From Actinomycetes bacterium (GTDB lineage Bacteria > Actinomycetota > Actinomycetes > S36-B12 > GCA-2699445), in contig JAHZLH010000018.1 of the NCBI GenBank assembly GCA_022599915.1, forward strand, positions 1 to 43,813: DNA of 43,813 nt, written 5' to 3'. Both the position numbers and the translations under genes were made by a program. Below, piece after piece: positions 1 to 7,741 of the stretch (position 1 is the first letter of the stretch; every line of letters starts with the position of its first letter). A model generated the notes under the pieces. It was not told the origin of the DNA, did no database searches, and saw nothing but the letters and a program-made list of their open reading frames with translations.

Positions 1-490
1 ACGTCCCGACCTCGAAGGTCCTGGTTCCCACCTGTTGAAAACCGTGCTTGCGATAGAAGCTAATAGCTCGGTGGTTCGCCTGATTCGTCCCCAACCAAAT
101 CCCGCTTCGACCTAAGCCGCGAGCACGCTTCTCCGCACTCTCTAAGAGGGCCGCACCTACCCCTTTTCCGTGTGCCTCAGCGACAACATAGATGCGTCGC
201 AGCTCAATGAGATCATCCCCCTTAACGGCCGGACCTCCCGCGGAGCCGTCTACCAACATGGAGTAACCCACGGCCGCACTCTCGCCGACACCCGCCAAGT
301 AGAAATCCGTTCCCGCGGAACTCATGTGCTCACCGAACGCCACTTCGCTCAAACTGTGCTGAATGAAGTCTTGGATATCTTCCGACGCAGTATCCGGTGG
401 GCAGGCTAGCGGGAAAGTTCGCTCCGCAATGTTTGCGAGCTGTGAGATGTCTATTGCGGTTGCCTGTCGCACCGAGATGTCGTTTGACAC
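1..490 (-). CDS. GNAT family N-acetyltransferase (C-terminus cut by window edge)
   Basis: Reading the minus strand from a GTG at 488-490 gives an uninterrupted 163-residue frame that runs off the left edge. The central stretch RRIYVVAEAHGKGVGAALL is the acetyl-CoA binding motif A of the GNAT fold (the HGKGVG part corresponds to the usual Q/RxxGxG/A). It is followed by the typical ANHRAISFYRKHGF segment of motif B, so probably only a few C-terminal residues are missing. An in-frame TAG lies three codons upstream of the GTG (TAG TCT GAA GCC GTG), which fixes the start at this GTG even though there is no good Shine-Dalgarno sequence. Acetyl transfer from acetyl-CoA to an amine is known for the family; the substrate cannot be deduced. 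The gene faces away from the rest of the window and shows no clear link to the origin cluster. Confidence 0.85.
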   Translation of the reverse strand, partial: MSNDISVRQATAIDISQLANIAERTFPLACPPDTASEDIQDFIQHSLSEVAFGEHMSSAGTDFYLAGVGESAAVGYSMLVDGSAGGPAVKGDDLIELRRIYVVAEAHGKGVGAALLESAEKRARGLGRSGIWLGTNQANHRAISFYRKHGFQQVGTRTFEVGT

Positions 491-552
491 GGCTTCAGAC
501 TACGAGGTGGCGAAGCTCGTGTCCCAGCCCCTCGTCGGGGCGGAGAAGTTTC

Positions 553-762
553 CTACGCGATGACGCGATGGTCTTGAGCCGAACGACGGTTGAGGCTGGA
601 CAATTTGCAACTGTCGCAGTAAGTCACCTCGTAGGAGGTCATCGGACCGCGGGTCGTCGAGTAGTCACGCCATTGGTCCACCACCCGTGTGGGGAAATCG
701 CAGGAGGGGCAAGTGGGACCGCAGTCATGGTCATTTTCCGACATGCCTTCATTGTTGCCCAT
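553..762 (-). CDS. Small zinc-ribbon protein, function unknown
   Basis: A 69-residue protein with CPSC near residue 18 and CDSC near residue 49, spaced as in a two-knuckle zinc ribbon; an extra Cys precedes the first pair. The start ATG at 760-762 has a GGAG five bases upstream, which supports translation; a second in-frame ATG six codons later is possible. The segment between the knuckles is polar with no membrane helix. I do not recognise the family. Such small ribbons can bind nucleic acid or be structural, but nothing here shows which. It sits alone between the GNAT gene and the permease, all on the minus strand. Confidence 0.5.
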   Translation of the reverse strand: MGNNEGMSENDHDCGPTCPSCDFPTRVVDQWRDYSTTRGPMTSYEVTYCDSCKLSSLNRRSAQDHRVIA

Positions 763-926
763 TCATGCTCCATATAAAACAATTTCAGGACACAAATGCG
801 ACACAAGAGTGACTTTTTTTGCGATATTGCCGCTAAGGAGACCAATAATCTTCGGAATTCGAAGGTTAACATACTGATTCCACACAGTTCATCTCAGACC
901 TGCGACATTTGGTAGCTTCGCCCGAC

Positions 927-2030
927 CTAGTCCGTCAGGCGTGCACTTTCGCTGGAAAGGTCCTCCGTACCATCCTGTTCCCGATAAGTCAGCAGGCGCT
1001 TTCGAACCGCGATCAGAGTTGCCACGATCGGCGCCGACAAGGTGGCACCGACCAAGCCGGCCAATGTGGCACCAACAATTGTCGATCCCAGGTTGACTAT
1101 CGGATGCAAGGACAGTTTGTCGCTCGTGACCTTGGTCAGCAAAAGGGTCTGAATAAGATTCTGGGTGATAAGCACGACCGCCAGCATGATCAATGCGTCC
1201 TGCAATCCACCGGCCCCCAACGCCACCAGCACCGCGAAAGCACCGCTTACGATAGCGCCAAGATAAGGGATGAATGACGTCACAAAAGTCACAAGTGCGA
1301 CCGTGAAGGCTAGTGGAATATCGAGCACGAGCATAGCCAGCCCAATCGTGATCGAGACCGGGATACTACTGATCGCCAATCCGGAAAAATAGGATCGGAT
1401 CGAATCCGTAGCGTCATCCAACAAACCAGAACCAAGGGCTTTCGGTAATCCCATGCTCCCAGCAACCCAATCACGGATTGGTTGCCAGTCCTTTAGCAGG
1501 TAGTAGAGCAAAAAAACACCTATGAAAAGACCAATCAAGAAGGCCGCTACGCTAGAAAATCCAGCCTGAATAACACTGCTCGCTGCCCCGCTGGAAGCTC
1601 CCGAACCAACGGATTCCCACAGGGACTCCAGACCTTCTAGGGTCAAACCCTGCTGAGCGAGCCATTCCTGAATCACTGCCCAGCCTTGCGTTAACTGAGC
1701 GGAAATAAGGTCCCGCTGATCGAATACTCCTTTCACTGCTAGAAACACTGAAGCGACTGTGATCGAAATGAGCCCTAGTAATACGACCGCGGCCGACAGC
1801 GAGCGGGGGAGCCCGAGAGCAGCCAAGCGATCAACCAGAGGATAAAAGATCATTCCCACAACAACCGCCACCGTGAGCGGGATCAGGAGGCCCGACAACT
1901 GCGCGAGACCAAAATAGAGTCCCACTACTAATGCGATGAAGCCTAGGACGAGCCAGGCACCGAGTCCGAGACGCCTAAGCCAGCGAGGTAGCCCCTCCAT
2001 TATTGTTTCGCTATTTTTTGACTCACCCAT
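927..2030 (-). CDS. AI-2E family transporter (multi-pass permease)
   Basis: A 367-residue polytopic membrane protein with the AI-2E/UPF0118 layout: two N-terminal helices (GLGAWLVLGFIALVVGLYFG, then a second), a third helix before a long soluble loop (VFDQRDLISAQLTQGWAVIQ onward), then five or so C-terminal helices. The family includes the E. coli TqsA protein linked to AI-2 export and also Na+/H+ antiporters, so the substrate here is unknown. Start choice: the frame stays open to a GTG at 2054, but neither start has a good Shine-Dalgarno. The ATG at 2028-2030 is preceded six bases upstream by TATTTT, a -10 like element, consistent with a leaderless mRNA. A third ATG, 10 codons inside, cannot be excluded. 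Confidence 0.85.
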   Translation of the reverse strand: MGESKNSETIMEGLPRWLRRLGLGAWLVLGFIALVVGLYFGLAQLSGLLIPLTVAVVVGMIFYPLVDRLAALGLPRSLSAAVVLLGLISITVASVFLAVKGVFDQRDLISAQLTQGWAVIQEWLAQQGLTLEGLESLWESVGSGASSGAASSVIQAGFSSVAAFLIGLFIGVFLLYYLLKDWQPIRDWVAGSMGLPKALGSGLLDDATDSIRSYFSGLAISSIPVSITIGLAMLVLDIPLAFTVALVTFVTSFIPYLGAIVSGAFAVLVALGAGGLQDALIMLAVVLITQNLIQTLLLTKVTSDKLSLHPIVNLGSTIVGATLAGLVGATLSAPIVATLIAVRKRLLTYREQDGTEDLSSESARLTD

Positions 2031-2214
2031 GGGCAAAAAATAGAGGGGGTCCACATCCCCAATGCAAACCGCGGGCGGGAAGGCATCTGTTAGTAGCTGG
2101 CTTTAAGCCGATCCGGTAAGTCGCCTAGCGGACTCAGGCCGCAAACAACTGGTGTCCCACCAAAGTCTCAATGGGACACCAAATGTTCACAGTTGGTGCG
2201 AAACGCAACCGTCG

Positions 2215-2298
2215 TGCGCGAGGGGGGAGTTGAACCCCCACGCCCTTGCGGGCACACGGACCTGAACCGTGCGCGTCTGCCTGTTCCGCCACTCGCGC
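2215..2298 (-). tRNA. tRNA-Leu, anticodon CAG
   Basis: On the minus strand the 7-bp acceptor stem GCGCGAG/CTCGCGC encloses a D arm, an anticodon stem CACGG/CCGTG with loop TTCAGGT (anticodon CAG, reads CUG), a long class II variable arm (GCCC/GGGC) and a T arm GGGGG-TTCAACT-CCCCC. The long variable arm fits leucine. The 3' CCA is not encoded (ACG follows the stem). It lies between the permease and the fhaA operon, facing away from that operon. Confidence 0.95.
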
Positions 2299-2405
2299 GC
2301 AGATGTTTCAGAATAACACCGGAAAACTTACCGGAATCCCACCACGGCCCCCGGCAGGGCCCAGTCGCCGATAACATCGGCACCAGAAGAGGAACGGAGG
2401 TCGCC

Positions 2406-3101
2406 ATGGGGTTACTCGATAACTTCGAGCAGCGCCTCGATCAGTTGGTCAACGGTAGTTTTGCGAAGGCCTTCCGCGATGCGGTTGAACCCGTCGAGCT
2501 GGCCTCGCGCATCCAAAAGGAGATGGACACTCGTTCCGCAGTCGTGAGTAAAGGCCGGACAGTAGTTCCCAACGTTTTTGCGATCGAGTTGGCCCCCAGC
2601 GACTTGGAGCGGCTGGATATCTACGACGAGCAAATGCGCGCGGAGTTGGCAGAAGTCGTTCGCCAGTACGCGGCCGAACAGCGCTACACCTTCCTGGGGC
2701 CAGTAGAGGTCTCCTTCAGCGAGGACCCCACCTTGGAGACCGGTATCTTCACCGTTCGCAGCCAAGCGCAGCGCGACAACCGGCCATCGGGTCCCCCTCC
2801 CGCACCAATCAGCCCGGTGCAAACCACTGGTCACCCCCGGCTGGTTATCGGGGCGCAGTCCTACCCACTCACCCGAGGTCGTATCCGGATCGGCCGGGGT
2901 AGTGGCGCCGACATCCGCATTGACGACCCTGGAATCAGTCGGGCTCATGCCGACATCCTGTTAGGCATGCCGGTGGTCATTCGAGATCTCGGCTCGACGA
3001 ATGGCACCCTGCTTGAGGGACGCAAAGTCAGTGAGGCTCCGCTCTACGATGGCGCTCGAATTCAGTTAGGTTCAACCGTCGCAACGTATAGGGAAGCTTG
3101 A
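2406..3101 (+). CDS. fhaA: FHA domain protein FhaA with N-terminal DUF3662 domain
   Basis: 231 residues. Residues 1-115 (starting MGLLDNFEQRLDQLVNGSFA) form the DUF3662/FhaA-N domain, a Pro-rich linker covers 118-142, and the FHA domain fills 145-231 with GRGSGADI at 163-170, the SRAH phosphothreonine-binding loop at 178-181 and DLGSTNG at 194-200. FHA domains bind phosphothreonine. In M. tuberculosis FhaA binds the phosphorylated pseudokinase part of MviN and restrains wall synthesis; a matching pseudokinase is encoded at 37503-38951 here. The mycobacterial protein is about twice as long because of a disordered linker that is absent here. The ATG has GGAGG six bases upstream; the longer upstream frame runs through the tRNA and is not real. 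The stop overlaps the fhaB start (TGATG), first of a tight series of overlaps. Confidence 0.95.
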   Translation: MGLLDNFEQRLDQLVNGSFAKAFRDAVEPVELASRIQKEMDTRSAVVSKGRTVVPNVFAIELAPSDLERLDIYDEQMRAELAEVVRQYAAEQRYTFLGPVEVSFSEDPTLETGIFTVRSQAQRDNRPSGPPPAPISPVQTTGHPRLVIGAQSYPLTRGRIRIGRGSGADIRIDDPGISRAHADILLGMPVVIRDLGSTNGTLLEGRKVSEAPLYDGARIQLGSTVATYREA

Positions 3102-3568
3102 TGTCGGAACTGGCGCTCACTCTCCTGCGGCTTGGTTTTCTCATGCTGCTGTGGGTTGGCATTTTTCAGACGCTCAACGTATTACGGCGCGACCTGAGGG
3201 CGCCGCGAGAGGCTAGGCCTACTACTGGGCCACCCGTCACCTCCGGGCCCTCACGGAAGAGCGGCCGGTCCAGCGCCAAGGGCTCGCGCCTTGTGATCAC
3301 TGAGGGGCCACTGGCAGGAACCGTCGTTCCGCTGGGCTCAGCCACCGTGACTATTGGTCGAGCTCCCGACTCCACGTTGGTGTTGGACGATGATTACTCC
3401 TCAACTAATCACGCCAAGATTTATCGAGTGGATGAGCAGTGGGTTGTTGAGGATCTCAACTCCACCAACGGCACCTGGCTTAGCAAGACCCGGATTTCGC
3501 GGCCGACCGTGCTACCGGTGGATATGCCTTTGCGCGTTGGTAGAACTGTGATGCAGGTGCGCAAGTGA
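3101..3568 (+). CDS. fhaB: Membrane-anchored FHA protein FhaB (FipA-like)
   Basis: 155 residues: one N-terminal membrane helix (about residues 5-27), a basic Ser/Pro linker (30-62) and a C-terminal cytoplasmic FHA domain with GRAPDS at 86-91, SSTNH at 100-104 and DLNSTNG at 118-124. Length and layout match actinobacterial FhaB/FipA, which docks on phosphothreonine in division and elongation proteins and is a PknA/PknB substrate in mycobacteria. The start ATG overlaps the fhaA stop by one base and the stop overlaps the pstP GTG, so the gene is almost certainly co-translated with both. The second FHA domain beside FhaA suggests different phospho-ligands, which is inference. Confidence 0.95.
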   Translation: MSELALTLLRLGFLMLLWVGIFQTLNVLRRDLRAPREARPTTGPPVTSGPSRKSGRSSAKGSRLVITEGPLAGTVVPLGSATVTIGRAPDSTLVLDDDYSSTNHAKIYRVDEQWVVEDLNSTNGTWLSKTRISRPTVLPVDMPLRVGRTVMQVRK

Positions 3569-4842
3569 GTTCAATCCACCTTCGCTACGCCGCCCGGTCA
3601 GACGTCGGGCTGCGCCGTCCTGGCAACGAAGACAGTGGATTTGCCGACGGCAGCCTGATCATGGTGGCTGACGGTATGGGTGGCCACGCCGCTGGGGAAT
3701 TGGCCAGCGCAATGGCCGTGGCAACGTTCGCCGAGATAGCCGCCGAGCCAGTTGCGGAAGCTGACGTTGCAGTGCACCTGACCGATGGCGTGGCAGAACT
3801 AGAGGAGCGGATTGGTGACGTGGTTGCTGCCGATCCCAGCAATCAGGGGATGGGCACCACCGTCACTGGCCTGGCGCCAAACGGTCCACATGTAGTGATC
3901 TTCCATGTCGGCGACTCTCGGGCCTACCTTCTGCGTGATGGGCAACTGGCACAGATCACCAAAGACCACACTTACGTGCAGAGTTTGGTGGATGCGGGCG
4001 AAATCACCCCTGACGAAGCACTGCGCCATCCCCGACGCAACCTACTGAACCGCGCAGTCGACGGTATCCACAGTGTGGAAGCCGATCTATCGGTGCGGGA
4101 GACCAGAGCGGGTGACCGCTTCCTGTTGTGCACGGACGGCTTGTCCGGCGTCGTCTCCGACGAGCGCATTGCCGAGGTGTTGTTGGAAGTTTCTGACCTC
4201 ACCGCTGCGGTCACACAGCTAGTTGACATGGCGCTCGAGGCGGGCGCACCAGATAACGTGACCGTGGTCGTGGCTGACGTGCTTAACGAGACGAACGGTG
4301 ACAGCGACGGGGTACCGGTGGTTGTCGGGGCCGCTGGCGAACCCCAGAACCGAGCGCGGCTTCCGCAGGTTCCCTGGCCCGAGGACGAACAACCCGATCC
4401 GGATCAAGTTTCACCGCCACCACCGCCACCTGCAGAACCGCTCGACTCGCAAGACCCTGAGTTGGAGCCACCGCGGCGGCCAGTCTGGATGAAATCAGCC
4501 ATCATCGCGGTCGGAGCGGCTGTCGGCATACTTGCGCTCGTCGGCGTCTCGCTCACCTGGTGGATTTCGCAGCAGTGGTACGTCGGCGAGAGTGGTGGCT
4601 ACGTCGCCATCTATCGAGGTGTGGAGGGAAATCTTGGTCCGGTGCCACTGCATCGAGTGGATGAGATTACCGACTTGCCGGTGAGTCAACTCCCCAGTTA
4701 CGACCTCAACACCTTGCAGTCCGGGGTCGAAACAACGACACGGGCGGGCGCGGAGGAAGTCGTCGCTAACTTACGTGAGCAAGCCGCGAACTGTCAGGTG
4801 AATCCGGCGGATCCGGGCTGCCCCAAAGACGAGCTCCGCTGA
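3565..4842 (+). CDS. pstP: PP2C-family Ser/Thr phosphatase PstP
   Basis: 425 residues. The PPM/PP2C domain (about 3-240) holds the metal-binding motifs in order: RPGNED at 18-23, ADGMGGH at 35-41, GTTVTG at 97-102, VGDSRAYLLRDG at 115-126, CTDGLSG at 189-195 and APDNVT at 228-233. A Pro-rich stretch (about 280-300) leads to a single membrane helix (311-334) and an extracytoplasmic tail of about 90 residues. This is the usual PstP architecture: it dephosphorylates PknB and its substrates and balances the kinase encoded 2.9 kb downstream. GTG start in a GTGA overlap with fhaB; its TGA overlaps the ATG of rodA. All catalytic Asp residues I looked for are present. Confidence 0.96.
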   Translation: MSSIHLRYAARSDVGLRRPGNEDSGFADGSLIMVADGMGGHAAGELASAMAVATFAEIAAEPVAEADVAVHLTDGVAELEERIGDVVAADPSNQGMGTTVTGLAPNGPHVVIFHVGDSRAYLLRDGQLAQITKDHTYVQSLVDAGEITPDEALRHPRRNLLNRAVDGIHSVEADLSVRETRAGDRFLLCTDGLSGVVSDERIAEVLLEVSDLTAAVTQLVDMALEAGAPDNVTVVVADVLNETNGDSDGVPVVVGAAGEPQNRARLPQVPWPEDEQPDPDQVSPPPPPPAEPLDSQDPELEPPRRPVWMKSAIIAVGAAVGILALVGVSLTWWISQQWYVGESGGYVAIYRGVEGNLGPVPLHRVDEITDLPVSQLPSYDLNTLQSGVETTTRAGAEEVVANLREQAANCQVNPADPGCPKDELR

Positions 4843-6251
4843 TGAGCGCACCTGCGACCGCATCACCACCACGATCTGTTGACCAACCGACCCGCCGTAC
4901 CCAGGAACTGGGACTGCTGATTCTTGGTTTTGCCATCGGGGCGGTAGCGCTAGCGAATGTCGGTTGGGGGACGGGAATCGGACTCCCCGGGCGCTACTGG
5001 TTGTGCCTGGCTGTCATGGCCATCGCCGGAGTTCTCGCCCACCTCGCGGTTCGCCGCTGGGCGCCCTATGCCGAACCCATAATGTTGCCCACGGCCTACC
5101 TGTTGAACTTCCTCGGTCTCGCGATGATCTACCGCCTGGACATCGCTGCTGCCGAGCGTGCCGTGGAGAACGGTAGCCCCACCCCGACACCAGAGTCCTC
5201 CGGTCAACTCACCTGGACCATACTGGGCGTGCTGCTCCTCGGGGCGGTGCTGCTGCTGGTCAAGGATCACCGAAAGCTGCAGCGCTACACCTATATCTCC
5301 ATGCTGCTCGGGGTACTGCTCCTACTGCTACCGCTGTTTCCCTTCATCGGTCACACCGTGAATGGAGCGACGCTGTGGATCAAGATCGGCCCACTCACTT
5401 TTCAGCCAGGTGAACTTGCCAAGATCGTGCTAACGCTGTTTCTAGCGGGCTACCTGGTCACCCATCGAGATTCGCTAGCTACCGTGCGCCGGAAAGTGCT
5501 GGGCATTTCACTGCCCCGATTGCGGGACACCGGTCCGCTGCTTGGCGCCTGGTTGCTCGCCTTGGCGATCATGGCCTTCGAGACCGACCTCGGCACTGCT
5601 TTGATCTTCTACGGCCTGTTCATCGCGATGGTCTACGTCGCGACTCAGCGGATCGGCTGGGTGATCCTGGGTGCCCTAATGTTCGCCCTCGGGGCCACGG
5701 TCTTGTATTTCCTGTTTGACCACGTCAAAGTTCGAGTTCAGATCTGGTTGGACCCGTTCCAATACGCCAACGACTCCGGCTACCAAATCGTGCAGTCGCT
5801 CTACGGCTTCGCCAACGGCGGCATGTTTGGGACCGGTTGGGGCCAGGGATATCCGCAGTTTGTTCCCTTCGCCAGCAGCGACTTCATTCTTGCCTCATTC
5901 GGTGAGGAACTGGGGCTGACCGGCATGATTGCGCTGCTGCTGTTTTACGGCATCCTGGTGCAACGTGGCTTCCGCACGGCAGTGGCTTGCCGTGACAGTT
6001 TCGGCCGGCTTTTCGCGGCCGGACTCGCCAGCGTCTTTGCACTGCAGGTGTTTGTTGTTGCCGGTGGCGTAACCAAGCTGATTCCCATGACCGGTCTCAC
6101 CACTCCGTTCCTCTCAGCGGGTGGGTCGGCCCTCATCGCGAACTGGATCATGATCGGTCTGCTGTTGCGAATTTCCGACATCACCCGTCTGCCGAACCCA
6201 CACGTCACGCCGGAACCAATGCGACCAGACGCTCAGGTGATCGCGCGATGA
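4842..6251 (+). CDS. rodA: SEDS peptidoglycan glycosyltransferase RodA/FtsW type
   Basis: 469 residues with about ten hydrophobic helices. SEDS hallmarks visible: TFQPGELAKI, the ETDLGTALIFYG segment (SEDS D-L-G-T-A motif with the likely catalytic Asp), the long loop with SDFILASFGEELGL, and the C-terminal GGSALIANWIMIGLLLRISD. SEDS proteins polymerise lipid II into glycan strands in partnership with a class B PBP. The adjacent class B PBP (overlapping ATGA) is the expected partner, and linkage to PstP/PknB identifies it as the elongation RodA paralogue rather than the division FtsW found in the dcw cluster. Starts inside the pstP stop. Confidence 0.95.
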   Translation: MSAPATASPPRSVDQPTRRTQELGLLILGFAIGAVALANVGWGTGIGLPGRYWLCLAVMAIAGVLAHLAVRRWAPYAEPIMLPTAYLLNFLGLAMIYRLDIAAAERAVENGSPTPTPESSGQLTWTILGVLLLGAVLLLVKDHRKLQRYTYISMLLGVLLLLLPLFPFIGHTVNGATLWIKIGPLTFQPGELAKIVLTLFLAGYLVTHRDSLATVRRKVLGISLPRLRDTGPLLGAWLLALAIMAFETDLGTALIFYGLFIAMVYVATQRIGWVILGALMFALGATVLYFLFDHVKVRVQIWLDPFQYANDSGYQIVQSLYGFANGGMFGTGWGQGYPQFVPFASSDFILASFGEELGLTGMIALLLFYGILVQRGFRTAVACRDSFGRLFAAGLASVFALQVFVVAGGVTKLIPMTGLTTPFLSAGGSALIANWIMIGLLLRISDITRLPNPHVTPEPMRPDAQVIAR

Positions 6252-7684
6252 CCCGCAGTCTTATCCGCCTAGCAGCGGTCTGCGCACTATTGCTGCTGGC
6301 CCTGCTGGCAAACCTGACCTTTATTCAGATCTACAAGGCGGACGAGTACCGATCCGCTAGCGGAAACGCCAGAGCGATCCTGCAGGAATACAGCCGAGAT
6401 CGCGGGCCCATCCTGGTGGGCCGGAAAGCGGTCGCCGAAAGCGTGGAAACCAACGACGAACTGAAGTACTTGCGCACCTACTCCAACGGTCCGCTGTACG
6501 CGTCCGCCACCGGGTTCTACTCCCTGGTCTACGGCGCTACCAGTATCGAGCGCGCTGAAAACCCAGTTCTGGCCGGTACTGACGATCGACTGCTCTTCGA
6601 CCGAATGCAGCAACTCATCGCGGGCCGGGATCCACAAGGTGGCACGGTCACCCTAGGTCTGGTGGCCCAAGCCCAGCAAGCAGCCTACGAAGGCCTTGCC
6701 GGACGCACGGGTGCAGTGGCAGCGATCGAGCCAAAGTCAGGAAAGATCCTGGCGTTGGCGCAGTCACCCTCGTTTGACCCCAATCAACTCTCCTCCCACA
6801 ACAGCAGCGAAATCCAGAAGTACTACAAGAGGTTGACTGCGGACCCTGCCGAGCCGCTGCTGAATCGACCGATCGCTTCGTCCAGCCCGCCCGGCTCCAC
6901 CTTCAAAGTTGTCGTTGCCGCCGCGGCACTAGAATCGGGTGAATTCACACCGCAATCGGTCATTCCCGGGCCGGAAACCTACACGCTGCCCGGCACCTCA
7001 ACCAAAGTTCGCAACGCTTCTCGCACTGCCTGCTCGCCGACCGGCAAACTCACACTCACCGAGGCTCTTGTGGTCTCGTGTAATACCGCCTTCGCTTGGC
7101 TAGCCAACCAACTAGGCGACAACGCACTGCGCAAGCAATCGGAAGACTTTGGGTTTGGCACCACCTTCGAGGTTCCGATGCCTGCAGCCGCTGGTAGATA
7201 CCCGGCCGACCCTGATGAGGCACAGACTGCACTCACTGGCATCGGACAGTTCGACGTGCGGGCGACTGCACTCAACATGGCACAGGTGGTGGGTGCGGTC
7301 GCACAAGGTGGATCGGTGATGTACCCCTACCTGGTCACCGAAATCGGTCGACCCGACAAGACCGTGTTGGATCGCACTCAGCCGCAGACCGTCGGGCGGG
7401 CCGTCTCCAGTCAGACCGCCGACCAGCTCACCAGCATGATGGTGCAGGTCGTCAGTCGGGGTACCGGAAGCAACGGTGCTATCCGGGGAGTCCCCGTCGC
7501 GGGTAAGACCGGAACTGCTGAAAATGGCGATGGATCACCGGATACTGTCTGGTTCACATCATTCGCGCCTGCAAGTACCCCGGAAGTTGCCGTCGCGGTC
7601 GTCTTGGAGCGCAATGGCGGTAGCGGCAACTCGCAAGCCGCACCCATTGCCCGGGCAGTGATGGAAGCAGTCTTGGGTCGATGA
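6248..7684 (+). CDS. pbpA: Class B penicillin-binding protein PbpA (transpeptidase)
   Basis: 478 residues. One N-terminal membrane anchor (about 7-28), a short dimerisation domain, then a transpeptidase domain with the three catalytic motifs: STFK at 217-220 (nucleophile Ser217), SCN at 277-279 and KTG at 420-422. It cross-links new peptidoglycan and works with the SEDS protein just upstream. The N-terminal region lacks PASTA domains, unlike FtsI-type class B proteins. The ATG lies in an ATGA overlap with rodA. A 57-bp gap follows before pknB, the first real gap in the operon, so pknB may have additional expression control. Confidence 0.96.
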   Translation: MTRSLIRLAAVCALLLLALLANLTFIQIYKADEYRSASGNARAILQEYSRDRGPILVGRKAVAESVETNDELKYLRTYSNGPLYASATGFYSLVYGATSIERAENPVLAGTDDRLLFDRMQQLIAGRDPQGGTVTLGLVAQAQQAAYEGLAGRTGAVAAIEPKSGKILALAQSPSFDPNQLSSHNSSEIQKYYKRLTADPAEPLLNRPIASSSPPGSTFKVVVAAAALESGEFTPQSVIPGPETYTLPGTSTKVRNASRTACSPTGKLTLTEALVVSCNTAFAWLANQLGDNALRKQSEDFGFGTTFEVPMPAAAGRYPADPDEAQTALTGIGQFDVRATALNMAQVVGAVAQGGSVMYPYLVTEIGRPDKTVLDRTQPQTVGRAVSSQTADQLTSMMVQVVSRGTGSNGAIRGVPVAGKTGTAENGDGSPDTVWFTSFAPASTPEVAVAVVLERNGGSGNSQAAPIARAVMEAVLGR

Positions 7685-7741
7685 CTAAGAATCCACACAT
7701 GACAAGGCATCATAAGAACAGGCCATGACAAAGGAGAGCGC

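Noticed and set aside
843-872. Imperfect inverted repeat CTTCGGAATTCGAAG near 851
   Set aside because: Only five paired bases per arm around a GAATT centre; too weak to call a terminator or operator.
2193-2405. Upstream extension of the fhaA frame through tRNA-Leu
   Set aside because: The tRNA gene occupies the region and the ribosome site plus the conserved N-terminus fix the start at 2406.
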